Shown: positions 25,939-35,450 of the stretch, one piece after another
How the letters are laid out: the number at the start of each line of letters is the position of its first letter
Position numbering within the stretch: position 1 is the first letter of the stretch
DNA from: Methylobacterium terricola
GTDB taxonomy: Bacteria > Pseudomonadota > Alphaproteobacteria > Rhizobiales > Beijerinckiaceae
Assembly (NCBI RefSeq): GCF_006151805.1
Contig: NZ_VDDA01000004.1
Location: forward strand, 310,001 to 374,000
Reading direction: 5' to 3'
DNA: 64,000 nucleotides
Translations under genes and position numbers: made by a program
The notes under the pieces: model-generated
What the model was told of the DNA's origin: nothing
What the model saw: only the letters and a program-made list of their open reading frames with translations
The model's database searches: none

Positions 25939-28230
25939 ATGAGCGAGTCCCGCCCCGTCACCCGCGGCAAGCGCCCGACCTTCACCGACCAGGAGGCGCT
26001 GCAATTCCACCAGCAGGGCCGCCCGGGCAAGCTCGAGGTGGTGGCGACGAAGCCGATGGCGACGCAGCGCGACCTGTCGCTCGCCTACTCGCCCGGCGTC
26101 GCGGTTCCCGTGCTCGCCATCGCCGACGACCCGGCGCTCGCCTACGACTACACCGCCAAGGGCAACCTCGTCGCGGTGATCTCGAACGGCACCGCCATCC
26201 TCGGCCTCGGCAACCGCGGCGCGCTCGCCTCGAAGCCCGTGATGGAGGGCAAGGCGGTCCTGTTCAAGCGCTTCGCCGACATTGATTCCTTCGACCTCGA
26301 GGTCGGGACGGAGGATGCCGACGCGTTCATCAACTGCGTGCGCTATCTCGGGCCCACCTTCGGCGGCATCAACCTGGAGGACATCAAGGCCCCCGAGTGC
26401 TTCATCATCGAGGAGCGCCTGCGGGAATTGATGGACATCCCGGTCTTCCACGACGACCAGCACGGCACCGCGATCATCTCGGCCGCGGGCATGATCAACG
26501 CCCTGCACCTGACCGGCCGCGACATCGCCGAGACCAAGCTCGTCGTCAACGGCGCGGGCGCGGCGGGCATCGCCTGCATCGAGCTCGTCAAGGCGCTGGG
26601 CTTCCGCTCCGAGAACGTGATCCTGTGCGACACCAAGGGCGTGGTGTTCCAGGGCCGCACCGAGGGCATGAACCAGTGGAAGTCGGCCCACGCGGTCGCG
26701 ACCTCGAAGCGCACCCTCGAAGAGGCGATGGAGGGCGCCGACATCGCGTTCGGCCTCTCGGTGAAGGGCGCCTTCACCCCTGCGATGATCGCCTCGATGG
26801 CGCCGCAGCCGATCATCTTCGCGATGGCGAACCCGAACCCGGAGATCACCCCCGAGGAGGTGGCGCAGGTCCGCGACGACGCCATCGTGGCGACCGGGCG
26901 CTCGGACTACCCGAACCAGGTCAACAACGTCCTCGGCTTCCCCTACATCTTCCGCGGCGCGCTCGACGTGCACGCGACCACGATCAACATGGAGATGAAG
27001 ATCGCGGCGGCCGAGGCCCTGGCGGCCCTCGCCCGCGAGGACGTGCCGGACGAGGTCGCGGCGGCCTACCAGGGTACCCGGCCGCGCTTCGGGCGCGAGT
27101 ACATCATCCCGGTGCCGTTCGACCCGCGCCTGATCCACACCGTCCCGCCGGCGGTGGCCAAGGCCGCGATGGAGACCGGCGTCGCCCGCAAGCCCATCGA
27201 CAACATGGACCGCTACCGGGCCCAGCTCTCGGCCCGGCGCGACCCCGTCGCCGGCACGCTCAACCGGGTGTTCGAGCGGGTGCGCAAGTACCCGAAGCGC
27301 GTCGTCTTCGCCGAGGGCGAGGAGGAGGTGGTGATCCGCGCCGCGGTCTCCTTCGTCAACCAGGGCCTCGGCACCGCGATCCTGGTCGGCCGCGAGGACC
27401 GGGTGATGGCTAATGCCGAGGCCGCCGGCATCGACCTCTCGGGCCGCGACAATATCGAGATCCACAACGCCGCCAAGTCGGACCGCAACAGCGTCTACGC
27501 GCAGTTCCTCTACGCCCGGATGCAGCGCAAGGGCTTCCTGTTCCGCGACTGCCAGCGCCTGATCAACCAGGACCGCAACCACTTCGCCGCCTCGATGGTG
27601 GCGCTCGGCGACGCGGACGCGATGGTGACCGGCACCACCCGCAACTACTCGATCGCGCTCGAGGACGTGCGCCGGGTCATCGACCACAAGCCCGGCCACC
27701 GGGTGATCGGCGTCTCGCTCTGCCTCGCCCGCGGCCGCGTGGTGCTGGTGGCCGACACCGCGATCCACGAGATGCCGAGCGCCGAGGAGCTGGCCGGCAT
27801 CGCGATCGAGGCCGCGGGCGTCGCCCGCCGCCTCGGCTACGAGCCGCGGGTGGCGCTGCTGTCCTTCTCGACCTTCGGCTTCCCCAAGGCCGAGCGCGCC
27901 GAGAAGGTGCAGGAGGCGGTGCGGATCCTCGACGGGATGCGGGTCGATTTCGAGTATGACGGCGAGATGGCGGCCGACGTGGCGCTGAACAAGGACCTGC
28001 TCGCGCAGTACCCGTTCAGCCGCCTCAAGCAGCCGGCCAACGTCCTGGTGATGCCGGCCTTCCACTCGGCCTCGATCTCGACCAAGATGCTGCAGGAGCT
28101 CGGCGGCGCCCAGGTGCTCGGGCCGCTGATCGTCGGCCTCGACAAGGCGGTGCAGATCGTGCCGCTCGGGGCGACCGATTCCGACCTCGTCAACATGGCG
28201 GCGCTGGCGGCCTACAACATCGGCGGCTGA
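25939..28230 (+). CDS. maeB: NADP-dependent malic enzyme with phosphotransacetylase-like tail
   Basis: This 763-residue enzyme decarboxylates malate to pyruvate with reduction of NADP. The malic N-terminal domain has [12 protein letters not shown], then [21 protein letters not shown], and the metal site FHDDQHGTA; the Rossmann domain has [15 protein letters not shown]. From about residue 440 a phosphate acetyltransferase-like domain follows, as in the MaeB group; it usually binds acetyl-CoA as a regulator and has lost catalysis. Full length is normal for this group. The gene stands alone after a 196-base divergent gap. Confidence 0.93.
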   Translation: MSESRPVTRGKRPTFTDQEALQFHQQGRPGKLEVVATKPMATQRDLSLAYSPGVAVPVLAIADDPALAYDYTAKGNLVAVISNGTAILGLGNRGALASKPVMEGKAVLFKRFADIDSFDLEVGTEDADAFINCVRYLGPTFGGINLEDIKAPECFIIEERLRELMDIPVFHDDQHGTAIISAAGMINALHLTGRDIAETKLVVNGAGAAGIACIELVKALGFRSENVILCDTKGVVFQGRTEGMNQWKSAHAVATSKRTLEEAMEGADIAFGLSVKGAFTPAMIASMAPQPIIFAMANPNPEITPEEVAQVRDDAIVATGRSDYPNQVNNVLGFPYIFRGALDVHATTINMEMKIAAAEALAALAREDVPDEVAAAYQGTRPRFGREYIIPVPFDPRLIHTVPPAVAKAAMETGVARKPIDNMDRYRAQLSARRDPVAGTLNRVFERVRKYPKRVVFAEGEEEVVIRAAVSFVNQGLGTAILVGREDRVMANAEAAGIDLSGRDNIEIHNAAKSDRNSVYAQFLYARMQRKGFLFRDCQRLINQDRNHFAASMVALGDADAMVTGTTRNYSIALEDVRRVIDHKPGHRVIGVSLCLARGRVVLVADTAIHEMPSAEELAGIAIEAAGVARRLGYEPRVALLSFSTFGFPKAERAEKVQEAVRILDGMRVDFEYDGEMAADVALNKDLLAQYPFSRLKQPANVLVMPAFHSASISTKMLQELGGAQVLGPLIVGLDKAVQIVPLGATDSDLVNMAALAAYNIGG

Positions 28231-28237
28231 GCGCCGC

Positions 28238-28822
28238 TCACTGGCCGCCCGCCCCGCGGGCGGCCTCCTCCCTCGCCCAGTCCCTCGCCAGCTCCTCCGG
28301 CACCAGCGTCGCCGCATCCTGGCGCGCGGCGATCGCCGCGAGCCTGACCGGGCGATACGCCCAGGCATCGACCCCGACGTCGCAGGACCGCGTGGTGTCG
28401 GGCAGCGTGCCGTGAGTGTGGCCGTAGAGGTGGCGGGTGCCGCGCCACAGGCCGGGCCAGGCCCGGTGGGCGTAGTGGGCCAGGAACAGCCGCCACTCGC
28501 GCCCGTCCTCGCGGAGGGTGACGCGGGCGCTCTCGACCGGCGGGTCGGCCCAGGGCAGGTCGAGGACGCGGTTGCTGTCGTGGTTGCCGCGCACCAGGCG
28601 CTTGACGCCGTTCAACCGCGAGAAGATCGCCTGGCAATGCGCGCGCTCGGCATGGGCCGCGAAGTCGCCGACATGCCAGACCTCGTCCTCGGGTCCGACG
28701 GCGGCGTTCCAGTTCGCCACCAGGGTCTCGTCGTGCTCCGCGATGGACGCGAACAGGCGACCGCGCTGACGCAGGATGTGAGCATCGCCGAAATGCGTGT
28801 CGGCGGTGAAGAAGACGGCCAT
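28238..28822 (-). CDS. Metallophosphoesterase
   Basis: This protein of about 194 residues is a calcineurin-like phosphoesterase with the dinuclear metal motifs: TADTHFGD at the N-terminus, HVGDFA, RGNHDSN, and LAHYAHRAW with LYGHTHG at the end. It is likely a soluble phosphodiesterase or phosphatase; its substrate is unknown. The ATG at 28822 is preceded two codons earlier by a GTG at 28828, which is an alternative. The 3' end lies seven bases from the convergent malic enzyme stop. Confidence 0.83.
   Translation of the reverse strand: MAVFFTADTHFGDAHILRQRGRLFASIAEHDETLVANWNAAVGPEDEVWHVGDFAAHAERAHCQAIFSRLNGVKRLVRGNHDSNRVLDLPWADPPVESARVTLREDGREWRLFLAHYAHRAWPGLWRGTRHLYGHTHGTLPDTTRSCDVGVDAWAYRPVRLAAIAARQDAATLVPEELARDWAREEAARGAGGQ
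28243..28265. terminator. Strong GC hairpin at a convergent gene junction
   Basis: Ten base pairs (GGCCGCCCGC with GCGGGCGGCC) enclose a three-base loop, just past the malic enzyme stop and within the last codons of the metallophosphoesterase. There is no T tract, so it may aid termination in either direction or be a coding coincidence. Confidence 0.4.
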
Positions 28823-29047
28823 GCGCACCCGGAGCGAGCGTGACGGATGCAGGCTCAGATGGGGCGGCGGCGGCCGGCGGCACGGGACGGATCGCCGCGT
28901 CGGCGGCCCTAGGCGGTGCCGCGGAGCCCCGGGATTTCATGCGCGCCGACGGCACGATCAGCCGCGTCCTCCCCAGGCCGCGAAGCGGAGCAAGGAATGA
29001 CGCGGCGGGGCGCGACGATCAGCGGATCACCGTCCGCCGGTGAATCC

Positions 29048-29311
29048 TCAATAGCTCCGGCCGGCGCCGTAGCCGTAGCCGTCGCGCGGGCGCACCCGGG
29101 CGCCGTAATCCATGTCGCGCTGGGCGCGACGCTTGGCGAGGGCCCGGCCGGCGAGGCAGCCCGCCACGGCGCCGACGACGCCGCGCTCGGCGAGGTAGTG
29201 ACCGGCGATGCCGCCGATGATCGCGCCCTTGATGCAGCCCTTGGCCTGCGCCGCGCCGGCACCCATCACGGTCATCGCCGCCACGACCGCCACCTTCGCC
29301 ACGTTCCGCAT
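29048..29311 (-). CDS. Small secreted glycine-zipper protein
   Basis: This 87-residue protein has a signal peptide (VAVVAAMTVMGAGAAQA-K), then a glycine-zipper-like segment with small residues every third or fourth position (CIKGAIIGGIAGHYLAE and GAVAGCLAGRALA) and a basic, Tyr/Gly-rich tail (DGYGYGAGRSY). It could sit in the periplasm or insert in membrane; function is unknown. GGAGG lies seven bases before the ATG. Confidence 0.65.
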   Translation of the reverse strand: MRNVAKVAVVAAMTVMGAGAAQAKGCIKGAIIGGIAGHYLAERGVVGAVAGCLAGRALAKRRAQRDMDYGARVRPRDGYGYGAGRSY

Positions 29312-29470
29312 GATGCTCCTCCGCTCTGCGAACACGTTAACAGCCAGGCTCGGCCCGCGTTCCGTCGCGGCAGTGGCGGCACTGGCGATCGGGCCGGGTT
29401 GACGTCGGGACCATCAACGATTCTTTACCCATAAGCTGGTACGACAGCGACGCTGACCCACCGAGGTGCC

Positions 29471-31486
29471 ATGTCTGGACCAGGCCGCCAGAGAGCAGGT
29501 TCCGAGAGGCCGCGCGCGGATGACGGCCCGGTCCTGCGCGCCTCCATCCGGCGCGACCAGCTCGATTCCGTGCGCCTCAGCGTGCAGCAGGCGATGCCCG
29601 TCAACGCGATCCTGGGCGCGACCGGCGCCCTGGTGGCCGCCCAGGCCGGGCAGTGGCTGGCCGGCCTCGCCTGGTTCGCGGTCTCCTCGGTCGTCAACCT
29701 CACCCGGATCGGCCTGTGCCGCGCGCCCTGCGCCGGCCTCTCCGCCTCCGAGACGCCGTCGCCCGGGGAGGCGCGGGCGGCCGCCCGCTCGGTCGATCTC
29801 CACCTGCGACTCGCGACCCTGGCGGCGTTCATCTCGGGCGTGGTCTGGTCCCTGGTGGCGGTCCTGTGCGGTGGCTACACCGCGCCCCAGACCCTGTTTT
29901 ACCTCATCGTTACCTGCGGCATCACCGCGGGCGCGGTCACCCACGGCATGGCCTTCGCGGCGATTCCCGCGAGCTTCATCACGCCGCCGCTCCTGACCGC
30001 GGCGGGCTGCCTTGCCTGGTCGGGCGGGTTCGACCGGATCTGCCTCGCCCTCACGGTGCTGGTCTATCTCGCCGCCCTCCTGCGCGCCGCCATCGAGACC
30101 GAGCGCGGCTTCCGCCGCACCTCCCGGCTGAAGAACGAGGCCACCGCCCTGGCCCAGGCCCGCCAGGAGGCGCACGAGGAGGCCTCGGCGCTCGCCGACG
30201 AGATGCGCCGCCGCGCCACCCACGACGCGCTGACCGGGCTGATGAACCGCGCCGGGTTCGCGCAAGGGGCGGAGGAGCGGATCGCGCGGCCCGGTCCGGC
30301 GCCGTGCCTGATGCTGCTCGACCTCGACGGGTTCAAGTCGGTCAACGACGTCTACGGCCACTCGACCGGCGACCGGGTGCTGGTCGAGGTGGCGCGGCGC
30401 CTGCGCCGGACCCTGCCGTCCGGCGCCCTGGCGGCCCGGTTCGGCGGCGACGAGTTCGCGGTGCTGTACGATCCGGCGGGCGGCCTGCCGCCGGCCGATC
30501 TCGCCGCCGCCCTGATCGCCGCGATCGTCGAGCCGTTCGAGAGCTTCGATACCGGCCGTCTCGGCGTCAGCATCGGCCTGTGCCACGCCCACGGGCCGAG
30601 CCTGACCCAGATGCTGAGCTGCGCCGACGAGGCGCTCTACGCCGCCAAGGCCGCCGGGCGGAACCGCTTCCGGATCTTCGACGAGGGCCTGCGCGGACGC
30701 CTCGAGATGCGGCGCGACAGCGAGCGCGACCTCTCCCACGCGCTGGTGGAGAACGGCCTGGCGGTGTGGTTCCAGCCGATCTTCGGCGAGGGCGGCGGCC
30801 GCATCGCCGGCCTGGAGGCCCTGGTGCGCTGGCGCCACCCGACCCATGGCTGGATTCCGCCCGGCGAGGTCGTCGCCGCCGCCGCCCGGGCCGGGCTGAC
30901 CGAATCGCTCCTGCGCTTCATCCTGGAGCAGGTCTGCGGCGCGCTTTCGACCCTGCGTGCCGGCGGCGTGTCCGACATCCGGGTGGCGATGAACGTCTCG
31001 CCGCGGGAGATGGCGCAGGTCCCGATCGACGAGATCGTGCTCGACCGCCTGCGGGCGCTCGGCCTGCCGCCGTCCCTGCTCGAGATCGAGATCACCGAGG
31101 AGACCGCCCTCGACATCGAGGCGGTGCAGGACAAGCTCCTGGCCCTCTCCCGCGCGGGGATCGGCGTGGCGCTCGACGATTTCGGCATCGGCTACTCGTC
31201 GCTCGCCTCCTTGCGCCAGCTGCGCGCCGGCCGGGTCAAGATCGACCGGAGCCTCGTCACCGGCCTGGCGACCTCGGACGACAAGCGCGGGCTGGTCCAG
31301 GCGGTGCTCGGCCTCGGCCGGGCCCTCGGCATCGAGGTGGTGGCCGAGGGCGTCGAGACCGCCGAGGACCTGGCAACCCTCAGCGCCCTGGGATGCCCCT
31401 ACCTGCAGGGCTACCATCTCGGCCGCCCGGCCCCCGCAGACCAGGTTCTGCGGCACGTCCTGGCCTGCCGCTCGGACGCGGCCTGA
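29471..31486 (+). CDS. Membrane GGDEF-EAL c-di-GMP enzyme
   Basis: This 671-residue protein has an N-terminal region with about five hydrophobic helices (around 40-205), a coiled segment, a GGDEF domain and an EAL domain. GGDEF is intact (RFGGDEFAVLY, about residue 325), so diguanylate cyclase activity is possible. EAL also has its key residues (GLEALVRWRHP, ITEETALD, ALDDFGIGYSSL, KIDRSLV and EGVET), so phosphodiesterase activity is likely too. The membrane part has no named sensor domain. GAGGTG precedes the ATG. Two hairpins follow the stop. Confidence 0.88.
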   Translation: MSGPGRQRAGSERPRADDGPVLRASIRRDQLDSVRLSVQQAMPVNAILGATGALVAAQAGQWLAGLAWFAVSSVVNLTRIGLCRAPCAGLSASETPSPGEARAAARSVDLHLRLATLAAFISGVVWSLVAVLCGGYTAPQTLFYLIVTCGITAGAVTHGMAFAAIPASFITPPLLTAAGCLAWSGGFDRICLALTVLVYLAALLRAAIETERGFRRTSRLKNEATALAQARQEAHEEASALADEMRRRATHDALTGLMNRAGFAQGAEERIARPGPAPCLMLLDLDGFKSVNDVYGHSTGDRVLVEVARRLRRTLPSGALAARFGGDEFAVLYDPAGGLPPADLAAALIAAIVEPFESFDTGRLGVSIGLCHAHGPSLTQMLSCADEALYAAKAAGRNRFRIFDEGLRGRLEMRRDSERDLSHALVENGLAVWFQPIFGEGGGRIAGLEALVRWRHPTHGWIPPGEVVAAAARAGLTESLLRFILEQVCGALSTLRAGGVSDIRVAMNVSPREMAQVPIDEIVLDRLRALGLPPSLLEIEITEETALDIEAVQDKLLALSRAGIGVALDDFGIGYSSLASLRQLRAGRVKIDRSLVTGLATSDDKRGLVQAVLGLGRALGIEVVAEGVETAEDLATLSALGCPYLQGYHLGRPAPADQVLRHVLACRSDAA

Positions 31487-31989
31487 CGCCCGCGGAATGT
31501 CGCCGTCGTGCGGGAGCGCGACCCGGGCACTGGGCGATCATGGGCCGTGTCCGGTCCATGATCGCCCCGGTCCGCTCACGGGACCGACGCGCCCCAGCCC
31601 CGCGCCGCCCTCGCCCCCAGAGCGCCCGCGGGCGGGAGCCTGCCGCGGGAGAGGCGCCACGTCGGGGCAATCCGACCGGCATGCCCGACCGACACCCGGG
31701 ACGGGGATCCCGGCCGGTCCCGGGCCGCGAAGCCCGGACCCGGCGGCGCACGAAGCGCGATCCGGACGCGCGGGTGGGGCCGAACCGCGGAATGCCGGCC
31801 GCCCTCCCCTCGCCGACCTGCGGGTCTGGATCCCGGTCTCCGCCGCGCGGCGCCCGAGGGCATCGATTTCGTCGCGCATACCGGTCCAGACCCGCACCGG
31901 GCGCTTCCCCGCCGCTGCCGATCGGCTTAGGTCTCTCCCGGTGCCGCGCACCCGCCGAACGGGCGCCGGCCGGGAGGAGACCTCACCCC
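31487..31989. other. Long intergenic region after the GGDEF-EAL gene
   Basis: This 503-base gap has no convincing gene; frames that stay open are Arg/Pro-rich by-products of high GC. Its first 100 bases hold two consecutive hairpins. The rest shows no motif until GGAGGAG before the next ATG. Confidence 0.5.
31532..31586. terminator. Two consecutive hairpins after the GGDEF-EAL gene
   Basis: The first hairpin (31532-31567) pairs GGGCGATCATG with CATGATCGCCC and continues inward to 16 pairs with one G-T and a four-base loop. The second (31568-31586) pairs CGGTCC with GGACCG over seven bases. There is no T tract, so they may be a factor-assisted terminator, an mRNA end stabiliser or an extragenic palindrome. 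Confidence 0.5.
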
Positions 31990-33195
31990 ATGCAGCCGAT
32001 TCTCGACGCCTACGACGCCCGCGCCATCCTGCCGGAGGATGGCTGTGCCGGAGCGCTGGCCGGCCGGATCTGGCGTCCGGAGCTGAACGGGCCGAGCATC
32101 GTCGCGGTGCGCCAGGGCGCCGACGGCGTGCCGGAGCTCGTCGACATCACCCGCGCCTTCCCGACCATCCGCGACCTGTGCGAGACGCCCGACCCCGCCG
32201 CCGCCCTGCGGCAGGCCGCCGGCGAGACCGTCGCTCCCCTCGACGCGGTGCTCGCCAACACGGCCCCGGACACCCGCGACCCCTCGAAGCCCTGGCTCCT
32301 CGCGCCGGTCGACCTCCAGGCGGTGAAGGCCGCCGGCGTCACCTTCGCGGTCTCGATGCTGGAGCGGGTGATCGAGGAGCGGGCGCGCGGCAACCCGGAC
32401 GCCGCGGCGGCGATCCGCCTCGAGGTCGGCCGTCTCGTCGGCGACGACCTGCGCCGCCTCAAGCCCGGCTCGCCCGAGGCGATGTCCCTGAAGGCGGTGC
32501 TGGTGGCGCAGGGCGCCTGGAGCCAGTACCTCGAGGTCGGCATCGGCCCCGATGCCGAGATCTTCACCAAGGCGCAGCCGCTCTCCTCCGTCGGCTGCGG
32601 CCAGGAGGCCGGCCTGCATCCGGGCTCGCAGTGGAACAACCCGGAGCCCGAGGTGGCCCTGGTGGTGGCCTCCGACCAGCGCATCGTCGGGGCGACGCTC
32701 GGCAACGACGTCAACCTGCGCGATTTCGAGGGGCGCTCGGCGCTGCTCCTCGGCAAGGCGAAGGACAACGCCGCCTCCTGTGCGCTGGGACCGTTCCTGC
32801 GCCTGTTCGATGACGGCTTCACGCTCGACGACGTGCGCCGCACCGTGGTGAGCCTCGAGGTGACCGGCGAGGACGGATTCCGGCTGTCGGGCACGTCGGC
32901 CCTCTCCGAGATCAGCCGCGACCCGGCCGACCTCGTCGACGCGATGATGGGCGGCACCCACCAGTATCCGGACGGCGCGGTGCTGTTTCTCGGCACGATG
33001 TTCGCGCCGGTCGAGGACCGGGGCGCCCCGGGCCAGGGCTTCACCCACAAGGTCGGCGACCGGGTGACGATCCGCAGCCCGGGCCTCGGCGCTCTGGTCA
33101 ACCGGATGCGCCATTGCCAGGATTGCGAGCCCTGGACCTTCGGCGCGGCCGCGCTGATGCGCAACCTCGCGGTCCGGGGTCTGCTGGCGGCCTGA
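31990..33195 (+). CDS. Fumarylacetoacetate hydrolase family protein
   Basis: This 401-residue protein has an FAH C-terminal domain with metal ligands in WNNPEPEVALVV (Glu), NDVNLRDFEGRSALLLGKAKDN (Asp and Lys region, positions about 240-260) and SCALGPFL. The long N-terminal part fits the subgroup that includes 2-keto-3-deoxy sugar acid dehydratases and related lyases, rather than the short FAH enzymes. The reaction is probably on a 2-keto acid, but the substrate is not clear. GGAGGAG lies 11 bases before the ATG. Confidence 0.75.
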   Translation: MQPILDAYDARAILPEDGCAGALAGRIWRPELNGPSIVAVRQGADGVPELVDITRAFPTIRDLCETPDPAAALRQAAGETVAPLDAVLANTAPDTRDPSKPWLLAPVDLQAVKAAGVTFAVSMLERVIEERARGNPDAAAAIRLEVGRLVGDDLRRLKPGSPEAMSLKAVLVAQGAWSQYLEVGIGPDAEIFTKAQPLSSVGCGQEAGLHPGSQWNNPEPEVALVVASDQRIVGATLGNDVNLRDFEGRSALLLGKAKDNAASCALGPFLRLFDDGFTLDDVRRTVVSLEVTGEDGFRLSGTSALSEISRDPADLVDAMMGGTHQYPDGAVLFLGTMFAPVEDRGAPGQGFTHKVGDRVTIRSPGLGALVNRMRHCQDCEPWTFGAAALMRNLAVRGLLAA

Positions 33196-33231
33196 AGTCC
33201 CGGGGCGCGAAAACCCCGTCGGGCCCACCGG

Positions 33232-33251
33232 CCGTGACATTAGCGTCACGG
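33232..33251. promoter_or_regulatory. Inverted repeat CCGTGAC-N6-GTCACGG upstream of the porin gene
   Basis: Seven exact base pairs flank six bases (ATTAGC), 93 bases upstream of the porin start. The outer GTGA and TCAC look like a CRP site, but their spacing is eight, not six, so a different dimeric regulator is more likely. Confidence 0.4.
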
Positions 33252-33289
33252 AAACCGTGGAGGCCTTCCCGCGCAAGCGTGACCGGTTG

Positions 33290-33317
33290 CCAGGAATATA
33301 GCAATGGCTATACCTGG
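33290..33317 (+). promoter_or_regulatory. Hairpin just upstream of the porin start
   Basis: The segment pairs CCAGG with CCTGG and TATAGC with GCTATA around the loop AATG, leaving two unpaired A residues. It ends 27 bases before the ATG at 33344 and could be an operator or an mRNA leader structure. Confidence 0.4.
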
Positions 33318-33343
33318 CACCGGAACGGGACGGGGGCGCGGCG

Positions 33344-35440
33344 ATGCGGCGGACGGGCGGAGCGGGTTTCGGGGTGGCTTTGGGCCTGTGCGCCAGCGTG
33401 GCGGCGGCGGCAGACCTGCGGGCCCCTGCCCCTGCCGCCCCGGCCGCACCCTCCTACACCGACTGGTCCGGGCCGTATCTCGGGATCGAGGGCAGCGCCG
33501 GTGCCTCGTTCGGCAATTACCGGTTCGGGCCGAGCACCGTCGGCGGCCAGGCGATCCCGGCCTTCCAGAGCGGCGATTCGACGAGGCGCTCGGATGCCGG
33601 CCGCACCGCCACAACGGCGGTCGGCGGGCTGTTCGGCGGCTACAACTGGCAGACCGGCCCGTATCTCTACGGGCTGGAGGCCGACCTCTACGGCGCCAAC
33701 CTCAAGCGGCCGGTGCCCTCGACGGCCACCGGCTTCGGCTACGAGGATGTCGATCCGCCCTTCAGCGTGATCCGCGGCAAGACCGACCTCTACGGTGCCC
33801 TGCGGGGCCGCCTCGGCTACTCGTTCGAGAGCACCCTCGTCTACGCCACCTTCGGGCTTGCCGGCGCCAATGCCCGGGTGCTCGCGACCTATCCCGAACT
33901 CGCCACGGGCGCGGTGGCGACCGCCAGGAAGGATCTGTCGTTCCTCGGCTTCACCCTCGGGGCCGGCGTGCAATACGCCATCACCCCGAACCTCGCGCTC
34001 GGCCTCGACTACCGCTACATCGACCTCGGCCGCTCCGGCCGGTTCGATCTCGGCGCCGTGCCGGGCCTCGGCCCGGTCTCGACGCAGGCCGCCTTCTCGT
34101 CGCACCAGATGATGGCGCGGCTGTCCTGGTACCCCTACGGCCTGACCCTGCCGGCGGAGGTGGCGGAGGACGCGCCGGCGAGCCGCGACACCGGCCGCTA
34201 CTCCTTCCACGGCCAGACCACCTTCGTGAACCAGGGCGTGCCCGGCTTCCGCGCGCCCTATCGCGGCGAGAACAGCCTGGTGCCGCACCAGGCCCAGGCC
34301 ACCACCACCGCGACGCTGTTCCTCGGCGTGAAGCTGACCGACAGCACCGAGCTCTACTACAACCCGGAATTCTCTCAGGGATTCGGCCTGTCGCGCACGC
34401 TCGGCGTCGCCGGCTTCGTCAACGGCGAGGCGCAGAAGGCCGGCGCCCCGTTCCCGAAGCTGCGCTCCAACCGCTACTTCGTGCGCCAGACCTTCGGCCT
34501 CGGCGGCGCCACCGAGGACGTGCCCGACGGCGTCAACCAGGTGGCGATGACCCGCGACGTCGAGCGGATCACGGTGGTGGCCGGCAAGTTCGCGCTCGGC
34601 GACTTCTTCGACGGCAACGTCTACGCCCACGACCCGCGGGTCGACTTCATGAACTGGTCGATCTGGGGCTCCTCGGCCTGGGACTTCCCGGCCAACCTTC
34701 CCGGATTCACGCAAGGCGTGATGGCGGAATACAACCGGGCGGACTTCGCTCTCCGGGCCGCCTACACCCAGGTGCCGAAGCAGCCCTCGAACGACGTGCT
34801 CGACCCGCGGGTCTTCGAGCGCGCCGGCACCAACATCGAGTTCGAGGAGCGCCACGTCCTCCCGGGCCTCGAGCAGCCGGGCAAGCTGCGCATCGGCCTG
34901 TTCAGCAACGTCGGCAACACCGCCAATTACCGCCAGGTCGTCGCGCTGACTCAGGGCGGGATCTACGACGACATCAACGACGCGGCCTCCGCGACGCGCC
35001 GGCCCCGGCGCAAGACCGGCGCCTACATCAACCTGGAACAGGCGCTGACGCCGGATCTCGGCCTGTTCGCCCGGGCCAGCGTCTCGGACGGCCGCAACGA
35101 GAGCCTGTCCTTCACCGACATCGACCGCTCGCTCTCGGGCGGGCTCTCGCTCAAGGGCACCGCCTGGGAGCGGCCGGCCGACACGGTCGGCATCGGCGCG
35201 GCGATCAACGGCCTGTCGCCGTCGCACCGCGCCTTCTTCGCCAATGGCGGCCTCGGGCTGCTGATCGGCGACGGGCGGCTCAACTACGCCCCCGAGCGCG
35301 CCCTCGAGACCTACTACGCCCTCAGCCTGACCAAGGCGGTGACGCTGTCGCTCAACTACCAGCTGGTGGTGAACCCGGCCTATAACCGCGACCGCGGACC
35401 GGCGAACTTCTTCGGCACCCGCCTGCACGCCGATTTCTGA
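33344..35440 (+). CDS. Outer-membrane protein fusing an Omp25/31-type barrel to an OprB-type porin
   Basis: This 698-residue exported protein has a signal peptide (GVALGLCASVAAA-ADL), then an N-terminal domain (about 24-270) of the small-barrel porin family, with SYTDWSGPYLGIEGSAGA, GGLFGGYNWQTGPYLYGLE and ALGLDYRYIDLG. From about residue 282 (RYSFHGQTTFVNQGVPGF) a second domain begins that matches OprB carbohydrate porins, with ELYYNPEFSQGFGLS and a terminal aromatic F (RLHADF) for barrel insertion. Each alone is a complete outer-membrane barrel, so the chain should form two barrels, or one enlarged one. Substrate is likely a sugar or other small solute. GGGGGCGCGG precedes the ATG. Confidence 0.85.
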   Translation: MRRTGGAGFGVALGLCASVAAAADLRAPAPAAPAAPSYTDWSGPYLGIEGSAGASFGNYRFGPSTVGGQAIPAFQSGDSTRRSDAGRTATTAVGGLFGGYNWQTGPYLYGLEADLYGANLKRPVPSTATGFGYEDVDPPFSVIRGKTDLYGALRGRLGYSFESTLVYATFGLAGANARVLATYPELATGAVATARKDLSFLGFTLGAGVQYAITPNLALGLDYRYIDLGRSGRFDLGAVPGLGPVSTQAAFSSHQMMARLSWYPYGLTLPAEVAEDAPASRDTGRYSFHGQTTFVNQGVPGFRAPYRGENSLVPHQAQATTTATLFLGVKLTDSTELYYNPEFSQGFGLSRTLGVAGFVNGEAQKAGAPFPKLRSNRYFVRQTFGLGGATEDVPDGVNQVAMTRDVERITVVAGKFALGDFFDGNVYAHDPRVDFMNWSIWGSSAWDFPANLPGFTQGVMAEYNRADFALRAAYTQVPKQPSNDVLDPRVFERAGTNIEFEERHVLPGLEQPGKLRIGLFSNVGNTANYRQVVALTQGGIYDDINDAASATRRPRRKTGAYINLEQALTPDLGLFARASVSDGRNESLSFTDIDRSLSGGLSLKGTAWERPADTVGIGAAINGLSPSHRAFFANGGLGLLIGDGRLNYAPERALETYYALSLTKAVTLSLNYQLVVNPAYNRDRGPANFFGTRLHADF

Positions 35441-35450
35441 GGCGGCGGCC

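Noticed and set aside
25879..28368. Long minus-strand frame opposite malic enzyme
   Set aside because: It is a shadow of the malic enzyme gene, with His/Asp/Val-rich nonsense sequence.
33232..33251. CRP-type binding site
   Set aside because: The GTGA and TCAC arms are eight bases apart, not six, so it is listed only as an unassigned inverted repeat.
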